Assembly (NCBI RefSeq): GCF_000308435.1 | Contig: NZ_BAFR01000221.1 | Span: 1 to 56,242, forward strand | Origin: Nocardia araoensis NBRC 100135 | Lineage (GTDB): Bacteria; Actinomycetota; Actinomycetes; Mycobacteriales; Mycobacteriaceae | Direction: 5' to 3' | DNA: 56,242 nt | In this document: positions 43,806-51,330 of the stretch, one piece after another | Numbering within the stretch: position 1 is the first letter of the stretch | Layout of the letters: each line of letters starts with the position of its first letter | Made by a program: the position numbers and the translations under genes | The notes under the pieces: model-generated | Database searches by the model: none | The model's input: the letters and a program-made list of their open reading frames with translations, nothing else | What the model was told of the DNA's origin: nothing

Positions 43806-44650
43806 CCGCGACGGCCCCGGTCCTGGCCCGGCCCTCGCTGGGCGCGCGACTGTCCATAGTGGTCAGCGACAGCGTGACCATCGCCAAACGCAACGTCATC
43901 AAGATCAAGCGGGTACCCGACGTCCTGATCTTCTCCACGCTCTCGCCGATCATGTTCGTGCTGCTGTTCGCCTATGTCTTCGGCGCGGCCATCGACGTGC
44001 CCGGCCTCTCCGGCGGGTATCGCGAATTCCTCATCGCGGGCATCTTCGCGCAGACCGTCGTGTTCGGCGCGACCTTCACCGGTGCGGGCCTGGCCGAGGA
44101 CATGCAGAAGGGCATCATCGACCGATTCCGCTCCCTGCCGATGGCCTCGTCGGCGGTGCTGGTCGGCCGCACGATCAGCGATGTGGTGATCAACGTGGTC
44201 AGCCTGACGGTCATGTCGCTGACCGGCCTGATCGTCGGCTGGCGCATCCGCGGTTCGTTCCTCGACGCGGTGCTGGCCTACATCCTCTTGCTGCTGTTCG
44301 CCTACGCCGTGTCCTGGATCATGGCCGTGGTGGGGCTGCTGGTGCGGGCGCCGGAGGTGTTCAACAACGCCAGCTTCATGGTGATCTTCCCGCTCACGTT
44401 CATCGCCAACACGTTCGTCCCCAGCGAGAAGCTGCCCACCGTCCTGCGCGTGATCGCGGAGTGGAACCCGGTGTCCGCGCTGACCCAGGCGACGCGGGAA
44501 CTGTTCGGCAACACCAGCCCGATCGCGCCGACGCCGGATGCCTGGTCGTTGCAGCACCCGGTGATCACCTCGCTCGCCTGGGTGGTGGTGATCCTGGTCG
44601 CGTTCGTGCCGCTGGCCCTGCGTCAGTACAAGAAGACGGTCAGTCGCTGA
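43802..44650 (+). CDS. ABC transporter permease, DrrB type
   Basis: 282 residues from ATG 43802, overlapping the ATPase stop by 4 bp. About six helices of the ABC-2 family; conserved parts are DVLIFSTLSPIMFVLLFAYV, AEDMQKGIIDRFRSLPMASS and FIANTFVPSEKLPTVLRVIA. It partners the upstream ATPase in export; the substrate is unknown. Confidence 0.93.
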   Translation: MTATAPVLARPSLGARLSIVVSDSVTIAKRNVIKIKRVPDVLIFSTLSPIMFVLLFAYVFGAAIDVPGLSGGYREFLIAGIFAQTVVFGATFTGAGLAEDMQKGIIDRFRSLPMASSAVLVGRTISDVVINVVSLTVMSLTGLIVGWRIRGSFLDAVLAYILLLLFAYAVSWIMAVVGLLVRAPEVFNNASFMVIFPLTFIANTFVPSEKLPTVLRVIAEWNPVSALTQATRELFGNTSPIAPTPDAWSLQHPVITSLAWVVVILVAFVPLALRQYKKTVSR

Positions 44651-44669
44651 TCCGGTGTGTTCGTTCGCG

Positions 44670-44882
44670 TCAGTGATCGGTCTCCGCGCCGGCTTCCGCC
44701 AACGGGGTCGGCGCGGAGCCGTTGCGGGAATACCCGATGCGCGGCGGCGCGGGCGCGGGTTCCGGCTGCTGCGGCCGCCGGGTACGAACCAGATAGGCCA
44801 CGCCACCCACCAACGCGACGGCGGCGGCGAGCAGGAGCCGATTACGTGAACGCGAAGAGACATGCAGGCGCCCCGAGGTCAT
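44670..44882 (-). CDS. Small single-pass membrane protein, CwsA-like position
   Basis: 70 residues: basic N-terminus (RLHVSSRSRNR), one helix (LLLAAAVALVGGVAYLV), then a Pro-rich, polar tail. In M. tuberculosis the cell-wall protein CwsA (Rv0008c) occupies this place before ppiA, but that protein is longer and sequence similarity cannot be shown here. A relationship is only inferred from position. Confidence 0.5.
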   Translation of the reverse strand: MTSGRLHVSSRSRNRLLLAAAVALVGGVAYLVRTRRPQQPEPAPAPPRIGYSRNGSAPTPLAEAGAETDH

Positions 44883-44988
44883 GGGACCACTCTAGGCACA
44901 GCCCGGCGATTCGCGCAGGAGGCCCAGCTCACAGCACGGTCCGGCCCAGTTCGGCGGCCATGTCGCCGACCGTGGCACGATGGGCGGC

Positions 44989-45516
44989 GTGACCTCACCG
45001 AATCAGACATCCGTGGCAACGCTGCACACGAATCACGGCGATATCAAGCTCGCGCTTTTCGGTAACCACGCGCCCAAGACGGTCCGCAATTTCCTAGATC
45101 TCGCCGACGGTTCGGCGCCGTACACCACCGCGAACGCCAGCGGAGGCAGCAGCGGCCCGTTCTACGACGGCGCCCTGTTCCATCGCGTGATGGCAGGTTT
45201 CATGATTCAGGGTGGCGATCCCACCGGCACCGGTCGCGGCGGCCCCGGCTACGAATTCGGCGACGAGTTCCACCCCGAACTGCGGTTCGACCGGGGCTAC
45301 CTGCTGGCGATGGCCAACGCGGGGCCGGGCACCAACGGCTCCCAGTTCTTCATCACCGTCCGGCCGCAGCCGCACCTCAACCGCAAGCACACGATCTTCG
45401 GTGAAGTGGTGGACCCGGATTCCCGGAAGGTCGTCGACTCGATCGCGACCACCAGGACCGATCGCAACGACCGACCCCTGGAGCCCGTCGTCATCACCAA
45501 GATCACGATCGAATGA
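44989..45516 (+). CDS. ppiA: Cyclophilin-type peptidyl-prolyl isomerase
   Basis: 175 residues from GTG 44989 (ATG 44980 is in frame and equally possible). Cyclophilin core: FHRVMAGFMIQGGDPTGTG and NGSQFFITVRPQPHLN. It has no signal peptide and should be cytoplasmic. A ~15-residue Ser/Gly-rich insert near residue 45 is common in actinobacterial PpiA. Confidence 0.95.
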   Translation: MTSPNQTSVATLHTNHGDIKLALFGNHAPKTVRNFLDLADGSAPYTTANASGGSSGPFYDGALFHRVMAGFMIQGGDPTGTGRGGPGYEFGDEFHPELRFDRGYLLAMANAGPGTNGSQFFITVRPQPHLNRKHTIFGEVVDPDSRKVVDSIATTRTDRNDRPLEPVVITKITIE

Positions 45517-45520
45517 GACT

Positions 45521-46393
45521 ATGAATCCCCAGCCGCCCGCACCCACGTGCGTTCGCCATCCGAATCGCCCGACCGGCCTGGCCTGCACGCGGTGCGGGCG
45601 GCCGTCCTGTGCGGAATGCCTGCGCCCCGCGGCCGTCGGGCAGCACTGCGTCGACTGCCTGCACGCGGATCAGCGCGACGTCGCGCCGGTGCGGACGGTC
45701 TCGGGCGCCGCGGCGCCCGGGGTGTCCGCGCCCTATGTGACCTATGCGCTGATCGCGGTCAACGTGGTGATCTACGCGATCACCGCGGCCCAGGCCAAGA
45801 GTTTGATGGACAACCAGCTGGGTTCGGCGCTGTTCTTCGACTGGGTGCTGTACGCGCCTGCGGTCGCGGACGGCGAATGGTGGCGGGTGCTCGGCGCCGG
45901 ATTCCTGCACTACGGTCCGATCCATCTGCTGCTGAACATGTTCGCGCTGTACGTGGCGGGCCGGGATGCCGAGTTGGTGCTCGGTCGGCTGCGCTATCTG
46001 GCGGTGTACCTGGTCTCGCTGCTCGGCGGGTCCGCCGGGGTCATGTTGCTGGCGCAGAACAGTCTTACGGCGGGTGCGTCGGGCGCGGTGTACGGCCTGT
46101 TCGGTGCGATCACGATCATCCTGCTCCGATTGCGGCAGAACCCGAATCAGATGCTCATCATCATCGGCATCAACGTGTTCATCAGTCTTTCGCTGCCCGG
46201 TATCTCGTTGTGGGGGCATCTCGGCGGCTTGGCCGCCGGCACCCTCGCGACGCTCGGCATCCTGTTCTTGCCGAGTTGGCTGCGCGTCCGCACTCCGCAG
46301 GCGGCACGGACGGTCGGCTGGGTAGCGGTGGCGCTCGTGGCGTTCGCGGCGCTGGGGCTGGTGGCGGTGGGCGCGATCACTTCGACTGCCTGA
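45521..46393 (+). CDS. Rhomboid family intramembrane serine protease
   Basis: 290 residues from ATG 45521. The N-terminus has a B-box-like zinc-binding region (CVRHPNRPTGLACTRCGRPS with further cysteines to ~45). Six or seven helices follow, with HYGPIHLLLNMFAL, the catalytic Ser in GASGAVYG and the catalytic His in WGHLGGL. It cleaves membrane proteins inside the bilayer; substrates unknown. It starts 4 nt after ppiA. Confidence 0.94.
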   Translation: MNPQPPAPTCVRHPNRPTGLACTRCGRPSCAECLRPAAVGQHCVDCLHADQRDVAPVRTVSGAAAPGVSAPYVTYALIAVNVVIYAITAAQAKSLMDNQLGSALFFDWVLYAPAVADGEWWRVLGAGFLHYGPIHLLLNMFALYVAGRDAELVLGRLRYLAVYLVSLLGGSAGVMLLAQNSLTAGASGAVYGLFGAITIILLRLRQNPNQMLIIIGINVFISLSLPGISLWGHLGGLAAGTLATLGILFLPSWLRVRTPQAARTVGWVAVALVAFAALGLVAVGAITSTA

Positions 46394-46403
46394 CAGCGGG
46401 ATT

Positions 46404-46419
46404 CGCTTCACGTGAAACA
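46404..46419. promoter_or_regulatory. parS-like site, distal
   Basis: CGCTTCACGTGAAACA, two mismatches (positions 1 and 3). It lies between the convergent rhomboid and PH-domain genes, about 33 kb from the main cluster. Confidence 0.6.
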
Positions 46420-46459
46420 TTCCCGGCCGGGCACGCCGAACGTCGAGGCCGGGGTGCCG

Positions 46460-46945
46460 TCAGCGGGTCTTGTCCTGGGTGAGCCGCAGGGTTGCGACCA
46501 GGTCTTGATAGACGAACTGGGGATTGGCGCCCAGATCCCAGCGGCCGAAGATCAGGAGCCGGTCCACGCCGTCGCGCTCGACGTCGAGTTCCAACATCGG
46601 CATCTTGCGCCCGAGACGCCGGTAGCTCACCACGCGGGCGCGAATGATCTGCTCCGGGGTGTACTCGTCCGGCCCCGTCAGCGTGCGGACGACCATGCGT
46701 GGTTGCGCGCCGGGTACCACCGACAGCCGCGGGCGTTGCCGGAATCCGAGCGCGGCAAGGGCGAGCAGCCCGGCGGCTGCCAAGCCGACGAGCAGGCGGC
46801 TCGCCGCCTCGGTGGTGATCACCGCCGCGACGGCCAGCGCGACGCCGCCCGCGGCGACCGCGACGAGCGCGGGGGTCGGGGTGGTCCAGGCCAGAATCGG
46901 CTCGTCAGGGTCCGGCGGGCCGGGGACCGCGGACTCCGGGCTCAC
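46460..46945 (-). CDS. PH-domain membrane protein (Rv0010c type)
   Basis: 161 residues from GTG 46945, which has GGGGAG 5 nt upstream. Two transmembrane helices (LVAVAAGGVALAVAAVI, LLVGLAAAGLLALAALGF) precede a small bacterial PH domain (LSVVPGAQPRMVVRTL..., VVSYRRLGRKMPMLELDV). The role is unknown; the same gene flanks crgA in mycobacteria. Confidence 0.82.
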   Translation of the reverse strand: MSPESAVPGPPDPDEPILAWTTPTPALVAVAAGGVALAVAAVITTEAASRLLVGLAAAGLLALAALGFRQRPRLSVVPGAQPRMVVRTLTGPDEYTPEQIIRARVVSYRRLGRKMPMLELDVERDGVDRLLIFGRWDLGANPQFVYQDLVATLRLTQDKTR

Positions 46946-46963
46946 GGAACTCCCCAATCGCTC

Positions 46964-46990
46964 CTCGAGTTGTCCACAGGCTCATCCACA
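46964..46990. promoter_or_regulatory. CTCGAG plus two DnaA boxes upstream of the PH-domain gene
   Basis: CTCGAG (46964-46969) is followed directly by TTGTCCACA (46970-46978), the exact mycobacterial DnaA box, then TCATCCACA (46982-46990; one mismatch to TTATCCACA). It lies in the upstream region of the leftward PH-domain gene, 27 kb from oriC. Confidence 0.75.
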
Positions 46991-47034
46991 GGTGTGCATG
47001 AATGACACGTCTGTAATCCGCTCGATGTCGCCGC

Positions 47035-47298
47035 TCAGCGCCAGCGCATCGTCATGATCAGGCCAACCACCATCAGGCCGAAGCCGATCAGGAAGTTCCA
47101 GGCGTTGAGGTCGTTCATCCAGCTGATCTGCTCGGCCGCCAGGTAGTAGACGAGCAGCCACGCCAGCCCGGCGAGCATGAACCCGAGCATGATGGCGACA
47201 TACCAGACCGGAGACGGCCCAGCCTTCACCTTCACCGGGGTCCGGCTGGCGGGGTTGATCGTGTAGTCGGTCTTCTTACGGACCTTCGACTTGGGCAT
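47035..47298 (-). CDS. crgA: Cell division protein CrgA
   Basis: 87 residues. Basic N-terminus (PKSKVRKKTDYTINPASR) and two helices (YVAIMLGFMLAGLAWLLVYY, NFLIGFGLMVVGLIMTMRW). CrgA binds FtsZ, FtsI/PBPB and septal wall proteins. Matches Rv0011c in sequence style and place. Confidence 0.94.
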   Translation of the reverse strand: MPKSKVRKKTDYTINPASRTPVKVKAGPSPVWYVAIMLGFMLAGLAWLLVYYLAAEQISWMNDLNAWNFLIGFGLMVVGLIMTMRWR

Positions 47299-47395
47299 GA
47301 CGTCCTCGTATTCGGCGTGCAGGTCGTGGTCTCTAGGCTATCCCAACAGGTAATGGATGCGACGCGGTGCCGGGCGGGCACGTAATCTCGATGCC

Positions 47396-48040
47396 ATGCG
47401 TGTTCTGGTCGTCGACAATTACGACAGCTTCGTCTTCAACCTGGTGCAGTACCTCGGCCAACTGGGTGTCGATGCGGTCGTGTGGCGCAACGACGATCCG
47501 AATCTGGCCGACGTCGGCGCGGTGGTCCGCGACTTCGACGGCATTCTGATCAGCCCCGGCCCCGGCACTCCCGACCGTGCGGGCGCCAGTATCCCGTTGG
47601 TGCGCGCGTGCGCGGAAGAAAGCGTGCCACTGCTCGGCGTGTGTCTCGGCCACCAGGCGATCGGGGAGGCGTTCGGCGCCACCGTCACCAGGGCTCCCGA
47701 GTTGCTGCACGGGAAGACGAGTGAGGTCTTCCACATCGGCGCAGGCGTGCTGGCGGGTCTGTCCGACCCGTTCACCGCCACGCGGTACCACTCCCTCACC
47801 GTGCTCGAGGAGACCTTGCCGGAGGAGATCGAGGTGCTCGGCCGCACCGAGAGCGGGATCGTGATGGCCATGCGGCATCGCACCTTGCCCATCCACGGGG
47901 TGCAGTTCCACCCGGAATCGGTGCTCACCCAGGGTGGGCACCGGATGCTGGCGAACTGGCTCGGCGTGTGCGGTGAGCGTCCCGCCGAGGGCTTGGTGCG
48001 GACGCTGGAGGCGGAGGTCGCCGCGCTGGTGCTGCAGTGA
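47396..48040 (+). CDS. pabA: Glutamine amidotransferase, aminodeoxychorismate/anthranilate synthase component II
   Basis: 214 residues. Class I GATase: oxyanion ISPGPGTPD, nucleophile Cys in GVCLGHQAIGEAFG, and HGVQFHPESVLT with the catalytic His-Glu. It releases ammonia for chorismate amination in folate (or Trp) synthesis; with no neighbouring trpE or pabB, the aminodeoxychorismate role is the safer guess (trpG/Rv0013 position). No clear Shine-Dalgarno precedes ATG 47396. Confidence 0.9.
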   Translation: MRVLVVDNYDSFVFNLVQYLGQLGVDAVVWRNDDPNLADVGAVVRDFDGILISPGPGTPDRAGASIPLVRACAEESVPLLGVCLGHQAIGEAFGATVTRAPELLHGKTSEVFHIGAGVLAGLSDPFTATRYHSLTVLEETLPEEIEVLGRTESGIVMAMRHRTLPIHGVQFHPESVLTQGGHRMLANWLGVCGERPAEGLVRTLEAEVAALVLQ

Positions 48041-48717
48041 CCCGTCCGCATGTGCTGCTCTCGGTCGCGGTGAGCATCGACGGGTACATCGACGACGCGA
48101 GCCCCGAGCGGCTGCACTTGTCCGACGCGGCGGACTTCGATCGGGTCGATCAGGTCCGCGCGGACTCCGACGCCATCCTCGTCGGAGCGCAGACGTTGCG
48201 CAGCGACAATCCGCGACTGCTCGTCGGCAGCGCCGAGCGCAGGACGGCTCGCCTTGCCGCGGGCAAGCCGGAGTATCCGTTGAAGGTGACGGTCTCGGCG
48301 AGCGGCGAGCTGGATCCCGAGCTGCGTTTCTGGCACCACGGCGGCGACAAGCTCGTCTACACCACCACGGCGGGCTCGGCGAAACTCACCGCCCGGCTGG
48401 CCGGACTGGCCGAGGTGGTCGATCTCGGCGCCGGACTCGACTTCGGCGCGCTGTTGGACGATCTGGGCCGACGGGGTGTGGGCCGTCTCATGGTGGAGGG
48501 CGGCACTCGCATCCATACCGCGTTCCTCGCCGCCGATCTGGCCGATGAGCTGCATCTCGCGGTGGCCCCGATCCTGGTGGGTGACGTCGCGGCTCCGCGT
48601 TTCCTCGACCCGGCCGCTTTTCCGGGGGCGCCGCACCGCAGGATGCGACTGGCAGGCGTGACGCAAGTCGGCGATGTCGCCGTGCTTCGGTATCTGCCGA
48701 AGAGCGACCCGGCCTGA
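48037..48717 (+). CDS. RibD C-terminal domain (dihydrofolate reductase-fold) reductase
   Basis: 226 residues from GTG 48037, overlapping the pabA stop (GTGA). The fold begins HVLLSVAVSIDGYIDD and includes AILVGAQTLRSDNPRL and GRLMVEGGTRIHTAFL, the NADPH-binding signature of RibD-C. It is a pyrimidine or folate-like reductase; coupling to pabA suggests folate/flavin metabolism, but the substrate is not known. Confidence 0.88.
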   Translation: MTRPHVLLSVAVSIDGYIDDASPERLHLSDAADFDRVDQVRADSDAILVGAQTLRSDNPRLLVGSAERRTARLAAGKPEYPLKVTVSASGELDPELRFWHHGGDKLVYTTTAGSAKLTARLAGLAEVVDLGAGLDFGALLDDLGRRGVGRLMVEGGTRIHTAFLAADLADELHLAVAPILVGDVAAPRFLDPAAFPGAPHRRMRLAGVTQVGDVAVLRYLPKSDPA

Positions 48718-48861
48718 CGCCGGAGTCGTGCCTCGGATGTGACGCACCTTCCGCAGCCGGGGGTCGGCTCACGCGACTGACCGGACTCCGCTCGCATTCT
48801 CTCGAGCACGCATCGCCCGGCGGGAATCCCAGTGATATCGCCGGAGTGCGAGGTCGATCCA

Positions 48862-48885
48862 GAGGGCGGCGTGGGTACCGCCCTC
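48862..48885. terminator. Possible hairpin between RibD-like and CBS genes
   Basis: GAGGGCGG (48862-48869) pairs with CCGCCCTC (48878-48885) around an 8-nt loop. The two genes are convergent. No T-run is present. Confidence 0.4.
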
Positions 48886-48901
48886 CGCACCGGTTCGAAC
48901 T

Positions 48902-49321
48902 CTAAGGACGCCCGTAAACGGCGGTCACGAACTCGCCGAGTTGGTTGTCGTCCAGATGCCTGGCCAAGTCCGCCTCGCTGATCATGCCGACCAGCCGCTT
49001 GTCCTCGATGACCGGCATCCGCTTGACCCGGTTGCTCTCCATTTCATCGAGGACTTCCTGGATGTCGGCGTTGGCATCGACCCACCGCGGCGTCGCTTCG
49101 CACAATTCCTCGACCCGGCAGTCCTTAGGGGTCTTGCCCTGAGCGATGCACTTCACCACGATGTCGCGGTCGGTGACGATGCCGCACATCCGCTCGTTGT
49201 CGTCGGAGACGATGAGTGACCCGACATTGAGTTCGGCCATGGTGCGCGCGGCCTGCTCGATTGTCGTGTCCTTGGCAATCCACTGAACGCCCGGTTTCAT
49301 GATGTCCCTGGCAGTGGTCAT
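48902..49321 (-). CDS. CBS-domain protein, Hrp1-like
   Basis: 139 residues, two CBS domains in tandem: VQWIAKDTTIEQAARTMAEL plus GSLIVSDDNERMCGIVTDRD (~12-55) and WVDANADIQEVLDEME plus RMPVIEDKRLVGMISEADL. It resembles M. tuberculosis Hrp1 (Rv2626c), a dormancy-regulon protein, and may bind adenine nucleotides. AGGAGG on the minus strand precedes the ATG. Confidence 0.88.
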   Translation of the reverse strand: MTTARDIMKPGVQWIAKDTTIEQAARTMAELNVGSLIVSDDNERMCGIVTDRDIVVKCIAQGKTPKDCRVEELCEATPRWVDANADIQEVLDEMESNRVKRMPVIEDKRLVGMISEADLARHLDDNQLGEFVTAVYGRP

Positions 49322-49428
49322 GAGCTACCTCCTCGTGCCTCAGCTGCGCTGATTGGGATGGAGCAGCATCATTCTCCCGCAATTCACACCGGATGGTCTC
49401 GTTTTCTGGATACCGATGACCCCGCCGA

Positions 49429-51330
49429 TCACGGCGGGCCGAGCACCCCCACACCGACCAGGATGGCGCTGTTCTTCTGGATCGAACTGCCCGCCGACGG
49501 TTGCTGGCTGAGGATACGTCCGACATTGCCCGCGTCGAAGGTGCCCTGCGGCGACTGGCTGATCTGGCTGGTACTGCCGGTCCAGCCCTCCGCGCGCAGC
49601 TTCTCCACCGCCTGCGAGACGGTGAGACCCACCAGCGACGGCATCTTCAGATCGCCCGCGGACACCTGGACGGTGACCGTGGAGCCCTTCTCCGCGCTGC
49701 TGCCGCCGGCCGGGCTGGAGGCGACCACTTCGCCCTTCGGCTTCGAGGACTGCACCTCTTGGACGACGACCTTGAAGCCGTTGCCCTCGATGTTCGGCTG
49801 AGCCACGTCGATGGTCTGGCCGACGACATAGGGAACGCGAACCGCTTCCGGGCCGGTGCCGATCGTGACGACGACTTCCCAGTCGATGTCGACCTTCGAA
49901 CCCGGCGACGGATTCTGCTCGATCACCTGATCCTTCTCGGCGGTGCTCGACGGCTTGCGCTCGACATTCGGGTTGATCCGCAGGCCTTTGGAATTCAGCA
50001 CCTGCTCGGCCTGCTCCTGGGTCAGGCCCGTGAGTTTCGGCACCTGCACCTGTGCGGGCCCGGAGGACACCTGGACCGTGACGGTGCTTCCCTCGTCGAT
50101 CCGCGAGCCGCCGAGGGGCTGGGTCGCGATGACGTTGCCCGTGGCGACCTTGCCGTCGGGCTTCTGCTGGATCGCCACCGTGAAGCCGAGCTTCTGCAGC
50201 GCGTCCTGAGCCTGTTGCGAGGACTTGTTGGACAGATCGGGAACGGCTACCTGGTCCGGTTTGCTGCCCGGTCCGAGCAGCACCCAGAACAGAGCGAAAG
50301 CCACGGCGACGGCCGCGACGGCGCCGAGCGCGATGTAGGCGGTCCGGCGCTGGCCGTTCGGCTCGGCCGGATCCTGCTCGGCGGTGTCGTCGTGGCGCTC
50401 GACGGTGCGGTAGTTGCGCGGCGGGGGCTCGTCCGCGCTCATCATGGTGGTGCGGTCCTCGTCGGTCATCACCATCGGCGCGCTCGGCTTCTGGCCGCCG
50501 AGCACCCGGATCAGGTCGGCGCGCATCTCCGCGGCGGTCTGGTACCGGTTGGCCGGATTCTTGCTCATCGCCTTGAGCACGACCGAGTCCAGCTCGCGCG
50601 GAACGCCCTGGTGCACGTGCGAGGGCAGCCGCGGATCCTCCCGGACGTGCTGGTAGGCGACGGCGACCGGTGAGTCGCCGGTGAAAGGCGGCTCGCCGGT
50701 GAGGATTTCGAAGAGTACGCAACCGACGGAGTAGACGTCCGAGCGGGCGTCCACCGTCTCCCCGCGCGCCTGTTCCGGCGAGAGGTACTGCGCGGTGCCG
50801 ATCACCGCCGCGGTCTGCGTCATCGGGTTGGAGCTGTCGGCGATGGCGCGTGCGATGCCGAAGTCCATCACCTTCACCGCGCCCGACCGGTTGATCATGA
50901 TGTTGGCCGGCTTCATGTCGCGGTGCACGATCCCGGCCTTGTGGCTGAAATCCAAGGCGGCGCAGACGTCCGCGATGATCTCCATCGCGCGGCGCGGCGG
51001 CAGCGGGCCCTTGCCGCGCACGATGTCGCGCAGCGTGTCGCCGTCGACGTACTCCATCACGATGTACGGCAGCGGACCGCCGTCCACCTCGGCCTCACCG
51101 GTGTCGTAGACCGCGACGATGGCCGGATGATTGAGCGCGGCGGCGTTCTGCGCTTCGCGCTTGAACCGCAGGTAGAACGTGGGATCGCGGGCCAGGTCCG
51201 CGCGCAGCACCTTGATCGCCACGTCCCGGCTCAGCCGGATGTCGCGGGCTTTGTGCACCTCGGACATACCGCCGAACCCGATGATCTCGCCCAGCTCGTA
51301 GCGAGACGAGAGATTCTTCGGGGTCGTCAT
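49429..51330 (-). CDS. pknB: Serine/threonine protein kinase PknB with four PASTA domains
   Basis: 633 residues from ATG 51330, overlapping the pknA stop (ATGA). Kinase domain ~11-275: Gly-rich GFGGMSEV, Lys40 in VAIKVL, HRDMKPANI (Asp138 region), DFG, activation loop with TQTAAVIGTAQY. One helix (~330-352, YIALGAVAAVAVAFALFWVL), then four PASTA repeats (VAVPDLSNKSS, VQVPKLTGLTQ, VRVPYVVGQTI, LKMPSLVGLTV) that bind muropeptides outside the cell. It controls growth and wall synthesis; known targets include CwlM and the MurJ pseudokinase, both encoded at the left end. Confidence 0.97.
   Translation of the reverse strand: MTTPKNLSSRYELGEIIGFGGMSEVHKARDIRLSRDVAIKVLRADLARDPTFYLRFKREAQNAAALNHPAIVAVYDTGEAEVDGGPLPYIVMEYVDGDTLRDIVRGKGPLPPRRAMEIIADVCAALDFSHKAGIVHRDMKPANIMINRSGAVKVMDFGIARAIADSSNPMTQTAAVIGTAQYLSPEQARGETVDARSDVYSVGCVLFEILTGEPPFTGDSPVAVAYQHVREDPRLPSHVHQGVPRELDSVVLKAMSKNPANRYQTAAEMRADLIRVLGGQKPSAPMVMTDEDRTTMMSADEPPPRNYRTVERHDDTAEQDPAEPNGQRRTAYIALGAVAAVAVAFALFWVLLGPGSKPDQVAVPDLSNKSSQQAQDALQKLGFTVAIQQKPDGKVATGNVIATQPLGGSRIDEGSTVTVQVSSGPAQVQVPKLTGLTQEQAEQVLNSKGLRINPNVERKPSSTAEKDQVIEQNPSPGSKVDIDWEVVVTIGTGPEAVRVPYVVGQTIDVAQPNIEGNGFKVVVQEVQSSKPKGEVVASSPAGGSSAEKGSTVTVQVSAGDLKMPSLVGLTVSQAVEKLRAEGWTGSTSQISQSPQGTFDAGNVGRILSQQPSAGSSIQKNSAILVGVGVLGPP

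Noticed and set aside
34278..44650. tRNA-Ala 3' end as attachment site of an integrated element
   Set aside because: No second copy of the tRNA 3' end as a direct repeat and no integrase or excisionase gene was found; the stretch may have accreted in pieces.
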